From positions 1 to 64,000 of the forward strand of contig JAFTIL010000098.1 in the NCBI GenBank assembly GCA_017456905.1: a stretch of 64,000 bases of DNA, given 5' to 3'. This stretch comes from Clostridia bacterium (GTDB lineage Bacteria > Bacillota > Clostridia > Oscillospirales > CAG-272). The translations under genes and the position numbers were made by a program. This document shows, piece by piece, positions 16,922-25,091 of this stretch (position 1 is the stretch's first letter; each line of letters begins with the position of its first letter). The notes below the pieces were generated by a model, which did no database searches, was not told where the DNA came from, and saw nothing but the letters and a program-made list of their open reading frames with translations.

Positions 16922-17578
16922 TTAAGTAAGGTCGCTCTTTCCTAAATTGCATTTGGAGCACAAAGTTTGCAAATTATCAATCTCGGTCTCACCACCTTTT
17001 GACCAGGGAAAAATATGATCAATGTGTAATTCAACTGATGGATCTTTGGCAGGAGAAGCTCCGCAAGCACAGCATTTAAAATTATCGCGTTGCATAACCT
17101 TGAATCGTAACCTTAGATTTATATCACGGGTAGTTTTATGTCCTCTTGTTTCGCTGTTTACCTCATATAAAGAGTCATCACTAACATCTTGGTTAATGTA
17201 TTCCACGAAGGCTTTTAATGCATTAGACCATTTCATATATTTTCGCATATATGCACCGCTTGAAATCGTCGAATATTGTTTGTTGTCCATATCACGTCGT
17301 GTGGGTTGGCAACCTTTTGCCATCCATACATGTTGCAAGTTATTGAACAACTCCAGTTCTGTGTAAAAACGATTTCTGCATTCTAAACCAGCCAATTCCA
17401 ATGCATGATTCCATGTTCCAAATCTACGGATAATGGTAGAATTATCGAAACTTCCGTATGCGTTATACTCGTGCATTGACAAAGAAGGTAAGCAGTGTTC
17501 TTTAGCAACACGCTTTACATCGTCTATCAACTCATCATCAGTAGCTTTTCTATTGTATTCTTGATATTCAAATTTCAT
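16922..17578 (-). CDS. HNH endonuclease-domain protein
   Basis: 218 residues. The N-terminal two-thirds contain two similar helical units (about 10-60 and 70-125) with the pattern R-x-F-G-T-W-N-H-A-L and M-K-W-S-N-A-L-K, like the HNH-associated repeats that bind DNA. The C-terminus is an HNH nuclease: C169/C170-x-C172, H185-I-D-H188, N-L-Q-T-L-C-x-x-C-N. The start at 17576-17578 has GGAG six bases upstream; earlier in-frame ATGs do not. It is 47 bases after the AAA ATPase gene on the same strand, and both are AT-rich compared with their neighbours, suggesting recent acquisition. Confidence 0.8.
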   Translation of the reverse strand: MKFEYQEYNRKATDDELIDDVKRVAKEHCLPSLSMHEYNAYGSFDNSTIIRRFGTWNHALELAGLECRNRFYTELELFNNLQHVWMAKGCQPTRRDMDNKQYSTISSGAYMRKYMKWSNALKAFVEYINQDVSDDSLYEVNSETRGHKTTRDINLRLRFKVMQRDNFKCCACGASPAKDPSVELHIDHIFPWSKGGETEIDNLQTLCSKCNLGKSDLT

Positions 17579-17625
17579 ATTGCACTCCGTATTTACCATT
17601 CTTGATATTTTTTCTCGTTTGGCAA

Positions 17626-18816
17626 TCACCTCAATAACCAATCCGCAATATCGACAATCCTTACACCCTCATACTGATACTCATCGTGTCGAGTGCGGGC
17701 AACGACCATCTTGGGGTAAGCGTCCTTGATTTGAAGCAGAGGTGAAACCTCACGTTCAAAGGTTTTTTCATCGCTGATATTATCCGAAACCTGTATATAA
17801 ATCTTTTCGTTTCGTTTGATTGCAACAAAGTCGATCTCTTTCTTGTAAAGCACACCGACATAGACCTCATACCCTCTTCGGAGCAGTTCTATGGCAACCA
17901 CATTTTCAAGGATTCTGCCATAGTCCATATTCTTCGTGCCGAGTTTTGCATAGCGGAATGTGTGGTCGCTCAGATAATACTTGTCGTTGCTGGAGAGATA
18001 CTTTTTTCCTTTAATATCGTATCTACGGACTTTATAAAAGGCAAAGGCATTGCACAAATACTGAATATACGAGCTGATGGTAACGTGGTTGACTTTTTCC
18101 TTTAACCCGCTGATAGTATTTGTGATGCTTCGTGCCGAGGTCAGATTTGAGATATTGTCCATCAGGAAATCCACAAGTCTATCCATCAACTGCATATTAC
18201 GGATTTTATATTTCTTGCGAATATCACGGACAATTAAGGTATTGAAAACATCGGCAATATAATCATACTTGGCTTCTTGATCTTTATACAGATAGGAGCC
18301 AGCCATACCGCCCTCAATCATATACTTATCCACGGCGGTATACTTGTCGCTGTAACCAAAATACTGCATATATTCACTGAAAGAGAACGGAAATACCTTG
18401 ATTTCAAATGTTCTTCCGGTAAACAGTGTAGCAAGGTCAGAACTCAAAAGGAAAGCATTTGAGCCAGTGATATAAATATCAAACTTTTCGGATGCGTGCA
18501 AACCGTTGATTGCTTTTTCAAAATCGGCACACATTTGGACTTCATCAATCAAAATAAAGTTTTCCTTGCCTGCCACATACTGCGAATTGACATAGTCGTA
18601 CAAAGGTCTGTACTCAAGCAGATGGTCAAACTCCGGCAAGTTGAAGTTGATTTGAATGATATTGTGGTCGGGCACGTTCTGTTCAATATGGTTTCTGAAT
18701 GCTTCAAGCAGTTTGGATTTTCCGCTACGTCGAACACCAGTAATTACCTTAATATCCGGAGTTCCGATTACATTGATAAGTTTTTCTAAATATTGATTAC
18801 GAGCAATAAGTTTCAT
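17626..18816 (-). CDS. AAA_14/DUF4143 family ATPase
   Basis: 396 residues. The N-terminal AAA domain has Walker A G-V-R-R-S-G-K-S (27-34), Walker B I-L-I-D-E (88-92) and the sensor stretch T-G-S-N-A-F-L-L-S. The C-terminal DUF4143 domain, related to restriction-endonuclease folds, ends with E-I-D-F-V-A-I-K. These ATPases are common accessory genes of unknown biological role. The start at 18814-18816 has GGTGG upstream. The gene is AT-rich and has its own promoter. The downstream HNH gene is probably co-transcribed. Confidence 0.88.
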   Translation of the reverse strand: MKLIARNQYLEKLINVIGTPDIKVITGVRRSGKSKLLEAFRNHIEQNVPDHNIIQINFNLPEFDHLLEYRPLYDYVNSQYVAGKENFILIDEVQMCADFEKAINGLHASEKFDIYITGSNAFLLSSDLATLFTGRTFEIKVFPFSFSEYMQYFGYSDKYTAVDKYMIEGGMAGSYLYKDQEAKYDYIADVFNTLIVRDIRKKYKIRNMQLMDRLVDFLMDNISNLTSARSITNTISGLKEKVNHVTISSYIQYLCNAFAFYKVRRYDIKGKKYLSSNDKYYLSDHTFRYAKLGTKNMDYGRILENVVAIELLRRGYEVYVGVLYKKEIDFVAIKRNEKIYIQVSDNISDEKTFEREVSPLLQIKDAYPKMVVARTRHDEYQYEGVRIVDIADWLLR

Positions 18817-18838
18817 GGAGCACCACCTTTCGTACAGT

Positions 18839-18867
18839 ATTATATCACAAACTTTTACCGTTTTCAA
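18839..18867 (-). promoter_or_regulatory. Promoter of the ATPase-HNH pair
   Basis: Minus strand TTGAAA (18862-18867), 17 bases, TATAAT (18839-18844), just upstream of the GGTGG site. Confidence 0.8.
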
Positions 18868-18910
18868 TAGATTTTCAAAAATGGTAAATAGAAATTTGCG
18901 ATTTGATAAA

Positions 18911-18940
18911 AGAGCTGTCCCGCAAGGGACAGCCCGTTTT
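18911..18940 (-). terminator. ilvE terminator
   Basis: Stem GCTGTCCC (18914-18921) with GGGACAGC (18926-18933). On the minus strand it is followed by TCTTTTATC, 17 bases after the ilvE stop. Confidence 0.75.
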
Positions 18941-18956
18941 CATATAACCAAAAAAC

Positions 18957-19970
18957 TCAATCAATCCTCTTGATCCATCCTTCGGGGGCTTCGATCTCGC
19001 CCATCTGAATGCCGACAAGGGTCTTATACAGCTTCTCGGTGACGGGACCCATCTTGTCCATGCCGTAGCAGATCTCGCGGCCGTGATCTACGATCTTGCC
19101 CACGGGGGAGATGACGGCGGCAGTACCGCAGAGACCGCACTCGGCAAACTGATCCAGCTCGTCAATGCGCACCTTGCGCTCTTCCACCTCAAGACCCAGA
19201 TATTCCTTAGCCACGTACATGAGAGAGCGGCGGGTGATGGAGGGCAGGATGGAGTCGGACTTGGGTGTGACTACCTTGCCGTCCTTGGTAATAAGCAGGA
19301 TGTTGGCGCCGCCGGTCTCTTCAAGATAGGTGCGGGTGCCTGCGTCGGGATACATATTCTCATCATAGCCCTGCTCGTGGGCGTCCACGATGGCGTACAG
19401 GCTCATGGCATAGTTGAGACCTGCCTTGATGTGACCCGTACCGCGGGGGGCGGCTCTGTCGTAGTCGCTGATGCGAACGGTCAGGGGCTTCACGCCACCC
19501 TTGAAGTAAGGACCTACGGGGGTGCAGAACACGCGGAACTCAAACTCGTTGGCAGGCTTCACACCCAGAATGGGGTCTGCGCCGAACATATAGGGACGGA
19601 CGTACAGGGTAGCGCCCGAGCCGAAGGGAGGTACCCAATCGGCGTTGGCTTTGACGGTCTGTACCACGGCGTCCACGAATTTGTCCTCGGGGAACACGGG
19701 CATGATCATGCGGCGGCAGGAATCGGCCATGCGGGCGGCGTTGAGATCGGGGCGGAAGCAGACGATGTGGCCGTCCTTGGTGCGGTAAGCCTTCAGACCC
19801 TCAAAGCAGGTCTGGGCGTACTGAAGAACGCAGGCGGACTCGTTCATGGTAATGGTCTCGTCGGTGGTGAGACCGCCCTCGTCCCATGCGCCGTCCTTGT
19901 AGCGGGCGACGAAGCGGTAGTCGGTTTTTTGATAGGCAAAGCCAAGGTTGCCCCAATCTAAATCTTTCAT
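18957..19970 (-). CDS. ilvE: Branched-chain amino acid aminotransferase
   Basis: 337 residues, fold type IV PLP enzyme that makes or degrades Leu, Ile and Val. The PLP-lysine lies in H-I-K-A-G-L-N-Y-A. The motifs Q-T-C-F-E-G-L-K-A-Y, L-E-E-T-G-G-A-N and G-T-A-A-V-I-S-P-V-G are typical of the BCAT II group. The ATG at 19968-19970 has GGAGG five bases away, so it is preferred over an ATG 15 bases upstream. Its leader (to about 20030) is short and shows no T-box structure. Confidence 0.93.
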   Translation of the reverse strand: MKDLDWGNLGFAYQKTDYRFVARYKDGAWDEGGLTTDETITMNESACVLQYAQTCFEGLKAYRTKDGHIVCFRPDLNAARMADSCRRMIMPVFPEDKFVDAVVQTVKANADWVPPFGSGATLYVRPYMFGADPILGVKPANEFEFRVFCTPVGPYFKGGVKPLTVRISDYDRAAPRGTGHIKAGLNYAMSLYAIVDAHEQGYDENMYPDAGTRTYLEETGGANILLITKDGKVVTPKSDSILPSITRRSLMYVAKEYLGLEVEERKVRIDELDQFAECGLCGTAAVISPVGKIVDHGREICYGMDKMGPVTEKLYKTLVGIQMGEIEAPEGWIKRID

Positions 19971-20035
19971 ATTTTCCTCCAGCACAAAGCGGTGATACTG
20001 CGCCGTTTTGCATGATTTTGATTTCGTACTTGCAT

Positions 20036-20065
20036 ATTATACCACGCAGACGGGGTGCTTGTCAA
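20036..20065 (-). promoter_or_regulatory. ilvE promoter
   Basis: Minus strand TTGACA (20060-20065), 18 bases, TATAAT (20036-20041). Confidence 0.82.
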
Positions 20066-20151
20066 GGCATTTCATGGACTTTAGCGAGAGGCGGGAAGTT
20101 TTTTTGACGGGGTGCATAATCGAGAGAGAGGAAATTTGTGAAATGGGTCAA

Positions 20152-20180
20152 TGGACGGGAAGGGAAACGTATGCTATAAT
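20152..20180 (+). promoter_or_regulatory. Probable promoter of the unknown lipoprotein gene
   Basis: TGGACG (20152-20157), 17 bases, TATAAT (20175-20180). The -10 is perfect and the -35 weak. Confidence 0.55.
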
Positions 20181-20209
20181 GAAAGGGATAAATATATGAA
20201 GGTGTTCTT

Positions 20210-21019
20210 ATGTGTAAAATCATCAGTTGTATATGCCTTTTCGCTATTCTTATGTGTGCTACTGCTTCCTGCGCCGTGTCCGAAGATGATATCAAGCAGG
20301 CTTTTACTTTATATACACCTTCCAAAAATGTCGTTCTTGTTGTGGATGATGAGGTGTTGTATTTTTCCGACCATATGTTGGAGCTTGGGACGCTCACAGA
20401 GGATTCCGAGCCTAATTTAGGGTATGTTATTTTGAATCAAAAAGTTTATTTTTCTACCGTGCGTAGTAACGGGCTGTTTGATTTCTCACTGCTCATTTAT
20501 GAATGCGACCTGTACGGTAACGGCTTGAAGTTGCTTTATCAGGAGGATGGCTTTCAAAAGCATCCTTGGGCAAAAGGAGAAGGCTCCAAGATATATTGTC
20601 AATGCGACAATACGATTGCTTCATATGATGTGCTAACCGGAATTTATGCGGAAGAAACAGACGGACAAATTCAGTCATTGTCTGATGTCGAACGAATTGT
20701 AGATCAAAAGTATTCCGTTAGCCAAGACGGAGATATATTGGCGATCGTGAATAAGGAAACCTCTGTATCGGCAACGATCGATCTGACAGACTTAAAAGAA
20801 GACGAGCTTTTTCAAGTGCTCCAAAATATGTCTTTTAAGTATCAGCGAGTCGATATTTCAAATCAACGGATTCTGTTGACCTTTAGAATTGACAGCGGCA
20901 ATCAATCCCTTTTTCCTATACTGACAGTTGAGTTTGATTTTGATACACAGGAGATCAGATTTGCGTCTCTGCACTTCGTGTATGATTACGAGAACATTGA
21001 TGTAAGATATGTGGAATAA
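20210..21019 (+). CDS. Lipoprotein of unknown function
   Basis: 269 residues. A short hydrophobic signal ends in T-A-S-C with Cys21 as the probable lipid anchor. The rest is beta-rich with repeating aromatic/acidic segments (V-L-Y-F-S-D, K-V-Y-F-S-T-V, K-I-Y-C-Q-C-D-N-T-I-A-S-Y-D). This suggests a propeller-like fold such as DUF5050-type proteins, but repeats are too irregular to be sure. A GAAGG site lies before ATG 20210. The gene is more AT-rich than its neighbours. It has its own -10 and no clear functional partners. Confidence 0.6.
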   Translation: MCKIISCICLFAILMCATASCAVSEDDIKQAFTLYTPSKNVVLVVDDEVLYFSDHMLELGTLTEDSEPNLGYVILNQKVYFSTVRSNGLFDFSLLIYECDLYGNGLKLLYQEDGFQKHPWAKGEGSKIYCQCDNTIASYDVLTGIYAEETDGQIQSLSDVERIVDQKYSVSQDGDILAIVNKETSVSATIDLTDLKEDELFQVLQNMSFKYQRVDISNQRILLTFRIDSGNQSLFPILTVEFDFDTQEIRFASLHFVYDYENIDVRYVE

Positions 21020-21053
21020 ATTCTACGAAGAGGGGCATTCTTGATGTCCTTTC

Positions 21054-21082
21054 TTGGCATTCCCACCACCCTATGCTATAAG
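21054..21082 (+). promoter_or_regulatory. Probable promoter of the YbaK-family gene
   Basis: TTGGCA (21054-21059), 17 bases, TATAAG (21077-21082), 25 bases before ATG 21108. Confidence 0.65.
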
Positions 21083-21107
21083 ACCACTAAAAATAAAGGA
21101 GCCCGTC

Positions 21108-21578
21108 ATGTCCATCGAGAAAGTCAGAGCCTTCATGCAGGAGCGTGGCTATGCTCACCGCATCCAAGAATTTACCGTGTCCAGCGCCACCGTGGAGCTG
21201 GCAGCCGCTGCGTTGGGGTGCGAGGGCTGTCGTATCGCCAAGACCCTGTCCTTCTCCATCGGGGAGCGCACTATTTTGGTGGTGGCCGCCGGAGACGCTC
21301 GCATCGACAACCCCAAGTATAAGGCCTACTTCGGTGCCAAGGCCAAAATGCTGTCCCATGAGGAAGCCCCCCTTCGCGTGGGTCACGCCGTGGGCGGTGT
21401 CTGTCCCTTTGCGGTCAATGAGGGCGTGGAGGTGTACCTGGATCAGTCCCTCAAGCGTTTTGAAACGGTTTTCCCCGCCTGTGGAAGCAGTAACAGCGCC
21501 ATGGAGCTGACGCTGACCGAACTGGAGAAATTGACTCAGCCCTCGGTCTGGGTGGACGTGTGCAAGCTGCCCGAATGA
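21108..21578 (+). CDS. YbaK/EbsC-family aminoacyl-tRNA deacylase
   Basis: 156 residues of the YbaK/ProX editing superfamily, which hydrolyses mis-acylated tRNAs (often Cys-tRNA-Pro or Ala-tRNA-Pro). Visible features are the G-C-E-G-C-R-I-A-K-T-L-S-F segment, the I-L-V-V-A-A-G-D-A-R-I-D strand and the G-G-V-C-P-F loop, then C-G-S-S-N-S near the C-terminus. The start at 21108 is set by AAAGGA six bases upstream; a longer frame from 21054 lies inside the promoter. The exact tRNA substrate cannot be read from the sequence. It is a single gene with its own promoter. Confidence 0.85.
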   Translation: MSIEKVRAFMQERGYAHRIQEFTVSSATVELAAAALGCEGCRIAKTLSFSIGERTILVVAAGDARIDNPKYKAYFGAKAKMLSHEEAPLRVGHAVGGVCPFAVNEGVEVYLDQSLKRFETVFPACGSSNSAMELTLTELEKLTQPSVWVDVCKLPE

Positions 21579-21668
21579 GCAGGGAAGGGCAAAAATTCAC
21601 ATAAAAATTTACCCCTTTTGTTCGCCTTTGTTCAATCCGTCAAAACGCTTAAAATTCTCAAAATACCC

Positions 21669-21697
21669 TTGACAAAAAATCGGGTTTGTGATAGAAT
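21669..21697 (+). promoter_or_regulatory. Promoter of the purine cluster
   Basis: TTGACA (21669-21674), 17 bases, TAGAAT (21692-21697). The start point falls a few bases before the riboswitch aptamer. Confidence 0.8.
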
Positions 21698-21717
21698 AAT
21701 ATCGTATTTGGGAATTC

Positions 21718-21817
21718 GATTTCTGCGACTGACGGATGAGTGGAGTTTACCACGGTGAAACAGAAATCAGCAGGGGCGAGGCATCTTGTCCGTCCTATAT
21801 AGCCGACCGTCTGGGCA
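21718..21817 (+). promoter_or_regulatory. ZTP (pfl) riboswitch aptamer
   Basis: Senses ZMP/ZTP, derivatives of AICAR that build up when 10-formyl-THF is scarce. Helix P1 pairs GATTTCTG (21718-21725) with CAGAAATC (21761-21768). Inside it lie CGACTGACGGATG, then a hairpin AGTGG...CCAC and GGTGAAA, matching the first pfl domain. The second domain ends with the conserved GCCGACCGTCTGGGCA (21802-21817). The ligand class is taken from the motif; binding is not shown. It stands before purE, a usual target. Confidence 0.87.
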
Positions 21818-21863
21818 CACTTATACCGCACGCCAATGTTGCGCGGATAAGTGCGCCCTTTTT
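21813..21863 (+). terminator. Riboswitch terminator (expression platform)
   Basis: GGGCACACTTAT (21813-21824) and following CCGC pair with GCGGATAAGTGCGCCC (21843-21858), then TTTTTAT. Its 5' arm includes the conserved GGGCA of the aptamer, so ligand binding should prevent the terminator and turn transcription on. Confidence 0.85.
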
Positions 21864-21867
21864 ATGT

Positions 21868-22045
21868 TGGAACCTCACCGCAACTCTCTTGGCGGTCATG
21901 CGCGGTGCTTTTTCCGCCATTCGTCACAAGATCTTTTCGCGTAGGCTCTGACTACGCGTGCAAGATCTTGTTTAGACTGACGAAAAAATCCCACACGCCT
22001 GCCTCGCCAACAGACTTTCGGAGAGGCTCCCATTATGAATCAGGA
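21868..22045 (+). other. Structured leader between riboswitch terminator and purE
   Basis: No gene here. Three further inverted repeats follow the riboswitch. The first is CACCGC...GCGGTG followed by CTTTTTCC (about 21876-21916). The second is a long one, CAAGATCTT...TACGCG...AAGATCTTG (about 21928-21971), flanked by TTCGTCA and TGACGAA. The third is a weak GCCTGCCTC/GAGAGGC pair just before the purE ribosome binding site. The first could be a second terminator. Confidence 0.6.
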
Positions 22046-22056
22046 GGAAAACAAAG

Positions 22057-22551
22057 ATGAAAAAAGTCGGTATTATCATGGGAAGCGACAGCGATCTGCC
22101 GATCGTCAGAAAGGCGATGGATATGCTGTCTTCTTTTAATGTTCCTTACGAGGTACACGTGTACTCTGCCCACAGAACCCCCGACGAGGCAGGGCAGTTT
22201 GCCGCCGATGCCCGCGAGAATGGCTTCGGTGTTCTCATCGCCGCAGCAGGCATGGCCGCCCACCTGGCGGGTGCTGTTGCCGCACGCACATCTCTCCCCG
22301 TCATCGGAATCCCCTGCAAATCCTCTGCCCTCGACGGCATTGACGCTCTTTTGTCTACTGTACAGATGCCTACAGGTGTACCTGTAGCCACGGTAGCCAT
22401 CAACGGAGCCGCCAATGCCGCTTTGCTTGCTATCCAGATCCTCGGCGTGTCTGATCCCGAGATCGCCGCCAAGCTGGACGCCAAGAAACGGAAGGACGCC
22501 GAGGCCGTGCTGGCCAAGGACGCCGCCCTGCAAGCCGAGCTGAACGGCTGA
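22057..22551 (+). CDS. purE: N5-carboxyaminoimidazole ribonucleotide mutase
   Basis: 164 residues; moves the carboxyl group to form CAIR. Signature segments G-S-D-S-D-L, S-A-H-R-T-P, A-A-G-M-A-A-H-L-A-G and Q-M-P-T-G-V-P-V-A-T-V-A-I belong to class I PurE, which normally needs PurK; no purK is in the window. The site CAGGAGG precedes ATG 22057. It is the first gene behind the ZTP riboswitch and opens the purine cluster. Confidence 0.95.
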   Translation: MKKVGIIMGSDSDLPIVRKAMDMLSSFNVPYEVHVYSAHRTPDEAGQFAADARENGFGVLIAAAGMAAHLAGAVAARTSLPVIGIPCKSSALDGIDALLSTVQMPTGVPVATVAINGAANAALLAIQILGVSDPEIAAKLDAKKRKDAEAVLAKDAALQAELNG

Positions 22552-22557
22552 GACTCG

Positions 22558-22664
22558 CCGTAGGGGCGAACTGTGTTCGCCCGTGCAACCGTGCCTGCCA
22601 TGATCACCCGCGTATTTGTTTGTCCTCTCGGATATGAACGGGCGAACACAGTTCGCCCCTACGG
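22558..22664. repeat. 107-bp element with 27-bp perfect inverted ends (family A)
   Basis: The left end 22558-22584 (begins CCGTAGGGGCGAACTG) is the exact reverse complement of 22638-22664. Each end is itself a hairpin (GGGCGAACTGTGTTCGCCC). The inner 53 bases carry no gene. It sits six bases after the purE stop. Confidence 0.88.
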
Positions 22665-22754
22665 AGAGATGCTGTGCGGCAGTTCACCGATCGCCGTGTG
22701 ATCTTGATATATTCATTTTGTAAATCTTATCAAAAAAATAAAGGAGAAACCACC

Positions 22755-23435
22755 ATGAAACTCGTTTACACAGGAAAGACTAAGAACGTATACGCCCTTG
22801 ACAACGGCAACTACCTGCTCAAGTTCAAGGACGATTGCACCGGCAAGGACGGCGTGTTCGATCCCGGCGAGAACTCTGTCGGCCTGACCATCGAAGGCGT
22901 GGGTGACGTGAATCTGCGTATGTCCATCTACTTCTTTGAGAAGATCAATGCCGCAGGCATCAAGACCCACTACGTCAGCGCAAATCTTGATGACACCACC
23001 ATGGAAGTCCTCCCCGCCAAGGCTTTCGGTAAGGGCCTGGAGGTCATCTGCCGCTACAAGGCTGTGGGCTCCTTCTATCGCCGCTACTCCGACTACTGCG
23101 AGCTGGGCCAGGATCTCCCCGCTTACGTGGAGACCACCTTCAAGAACGACGAGAAGGGTGATCCCCTGGTGACCAAGGATGGTCTTGTTGACCTGGGCGT
23201 GATGACCGCACAGCAGTACGACGATCTCAAGGCTATGACTCAGGCCATCACCAAGATCGTGGCCGACGACCTGAAGGAAAAGGGCCTTGATATGTATGAC
23301 ATCAAGTTCGAGTTCGGCTACGATGCCGAGGGCAACGTCATGCTCATCGACGAGATCGCCTCGGGCAATATGCGCGTCTACAAGGACGGCGAGTACATCG
23401 ATCCTCTGACCCTCAACAAGCTTTTCTTCGCTTGA
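22755..23435 (+). CDS. purC: SAICAR synthetase
   Basis: 226 residues; ligates aspartate to CAIR using ATP. The start Y-T-G-K-T-K-N-V-Y, the ATP-site segment L-L-K-F-K-D-D-C-T, then R-Y-K-A-V-G-S-F and the late D-E-I-A-S-G-N-M-R are family signatures. The site AAGGAG lies eight bases before ATG 22755; an upstream in-frame ATG falls in repeat-flanking DNA. Slightly shorter than the usual 235-240 residues. purF follows after 26 bases. Confidence 0.93.
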   Translation: MKLVYTGKTKNVYALDNGNYLLKFKDDCTGKDGVFDPGENSVGLTIEGVGDVNLRMSIYFFEKINAAGIKTHYVSANLDDTTMEVLPAKAFGKGLEVICRYKAVGSFYRRYSDYCELGQDLPAYVETTFKNDEKGDPLVTKDGLVDLGVMTAQQYDDLKAMTQAITKIVADDLKEKGLDMYDIKFEFGYDAEGNVMLIDEIASGNMRVYKDGEYIDPLTLNKLFFA

Positions 23436-23461
23436 TCACTCGACAGTAACAGGAGACCACT

Positions 23462-24886
23462 ATGGGTGGATTTTTCGGAATAACCTCAAAACAGGATTGT
23501 CTGTTGGACGTCTTTTTCGGCACGGACTACCATTCCCATCTCGGCACCAGCCGTGCCGGTATGGCATCCTATGATCCCGAGTTGGGACTTCAGCGCGAGA
23601 TCCATAGCATTGAAAGCGCTCCCTTCCGTACCCGTTTTGCACACGTGCTGGAAAGTATGCAGGGAACTGCCGCCATCGGCTGTATCAGCGACGGCGAGCC
23701 CCAGCCTCTGCTCATCCGCTCCAATCTGGGTACCTACGCCATTTGTATCATCGGTGCCATCAACAACGCTGAAGCGCTGATCAATCAATATCTGTCCTTC
23801 AGCGGCGGTCATTTTAACGCCATGACGGCGGGGAAGATCAATTCCACCGAGCTGGTGGCTGCCCTTATCGACCAGAAGAGCAGCTTTAAGGAAGGCCTTC
23901 GCTTTGCCCAAAAGGTCATCGAGGGCACGGCCAATATTCTGCTTCTCTGTGAAGACGGTTCCATCATCGTTGCCCGAGACCGCGTGGGACGCTTGCCGGT
24001 GCTCATCGGCAAGCGGGAGGACGGCTACGCCGTATCCTTTGAGTCCTTCGCCTATATCAAGCTGGACTTTGAGGATGAGCGGGAGCTAGGACCGGGCGAG
24101 ATTGTCAGACTTACCCCCGACGGAGTGGAGCAGCTTGCCAAGCCCGGCAAGGAGATGCGTATGTGCGCCTTCCTCTGGTCCTACTACGGGTATCCCACTT
24201 CTACCTATGAAGGGGTCAACGTGGAGGAGATGCGCTACCGTAACGGTGAGATCATGGCAGCTCGTGACGAGGAAATCGGCAACACGGGCGAACTGGATTA
24301 TGTCAGCGGTGTGCCAGATTCGGGTACCCCCCACGCCATCGGCTACGCCAACCGCAGTAAAGCGCCCTTCGCAAGACCGTATATCAAATATACTCCCACC
24401 TGGTCGCGGAGCTTTATGCCCGGCAATCAAAGCGACCGCAGAAAAACCGCGAAAATGAAGCAGATCGCCATCCATCAGCTCATTAAGGACAAGAATCTGC
24501 TCTTTGTGGACGATTCCATCGTCCGCGGCACCCAGCTTCAGGAGACGGTTGATTTCCTCTATTCTCATGGCGCTAAGTCGGTGCATATGCGCTCGGCCTG
24601 TCCCCCCATCATGTACGGTTGTAAGTACCTCAACTTCTCCCGCAACACGTCGGACATGGAGCTGATCACCCGCCGCGTCATCATGGAGCTGGAGGGCCCC
24701 GAGGGCTTCAAGCACCTGGAGGAATATGCCGACGGCGACACTGAGCGCGGAAAGAATATGCGTAAGGCGATCGCGGACAAGTTCAACTTCTCGTCGCTGG
24801 AATTCCAGACCTTGGAGGGCGTTGTCAAGGCCATCGGTCTTGAGCCCTGCAAGCTGTGTACTTACTGTTGGACGGGTAAAGAGTAA
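23462..24886 (+). CDS. purF: Amidophosphoribosyltransferase-like PurF without the N-terminal catalytic Cys
   Basis: 474 residues. The C-terminal half is a normal phosphoribosyltransferase with the PRPP loop L-F-V-D-D-S-I-V-R-G-T-Q and the segment G-V-P-D-S-G-T-P. The N-terminal Ntn-type glutaminase half is degenerate. It begins M-G-G-F-F-G instead of M-C-G-I-F-G, so Cys2 is replaced by Gly, the H-x-G pattern is H-L-G-T-S-R-A-G-M, and the expected H-N-G-N is G-A-I-N-N. The ATG at 23462 has CAGGAG upstream and no alternative start supplies a Cys. The enzyme may use free ammonia or a separate glutaminase, or serve a different role. A Cys pair near the end (C-K-L-C-T-Y-C) is unexplained. Confidence 0.85.
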   Translation: MGGFFGITSKQDCLLDVFFGTDYHSHLGTSRAGMASYDPELGLQREIHSIESAPFRTRFAHVLESMQGTAAIGCISDGEPQPLLIRSNLGTYAICIIGAINNAEALINQYLSFSGGHFNAMTAGKINSTELVAALIDQKSSFKEGLRFAQKVIEGTANILLLCEDGSIIVARDRVGRLPVLIGKREDGYAVSFESFAYIKLDFEDERELGPGEIVRLTPDGVEQLAKPGKEMRMCAFLWSYYGYPTSTYEGVNVEEMRYRNGEIMAARDEEIGNTGELDYVSGVPDSGTPHAIGYANRSKAPFARPYIKYTPTWSRSFMPGNQSDRRKTAKMKQIAIHQLIKDKNLLFVDDSIVRGTQLQETVDFLYSHGAKSVHMRSACPPIMYGCKYLNFSRNTSDMELITRRVIMELEGPEGFKHLEEYADGDTERGKNMRKAIADKFNFSSLEFQTLEGVVKAIGLEPCKLCTYCWTGKE

Positions 24887-24890
24887 GAAA

Positions 24891-25079
24891 TATACGAGGA
24901 ACCCTTTTGGAAAAGGGTTCCTTGACCTCCCCGAACTTCCCAAAAGAGGTTTGAAATCTCTAATGTTCAATCGCATATGTCGATGCGAATTTCCCCAATA
25001 TGCGATATCATTCTTAAAAGTTTTTGAAGGGTTCCAAGGGAAACTTTTTTCCAAAGTTCCCCTTGGCGTACTCCTTAGA
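24891..25079. repeat. Double-hairpin repeat between purF and purM (family B)
   Basis: Left hairpin GAGGAACCCTTTTGG-AAAAGGGTTCC (about 24893-24920), a right hairpin CCAAGGGAAACTTTTTTCC-AAAGTTCCCCTTGG (about 25036-25068), then GCGTACTCC. The middle is A/T-rich. It separates two genes of one presumed operon. Confidence 0.78.
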
Positions 25080-25091
25080 AAGGAATACATC

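Noticed and set aside
16922..18816. Known defence system (for example Gabija-, Septu- or Zorya-like) formed by the ATPase and HNH genes
   Set aside because: The ATPase is of the AAA_14/DUF4143 type and the domain layout does not match a defence system I can name. Only the association is reported.
19971..20066. T-box leader upstream of ilvE
   Set aside because: The leader between promoter and start is only about 60 bases and lacks the conserved T-box sequence.
21736..22060. Short open frames in the purE leader
   Set aside because: They coincide with the riboswitch and its hairpins and have no ribosome binding sites.
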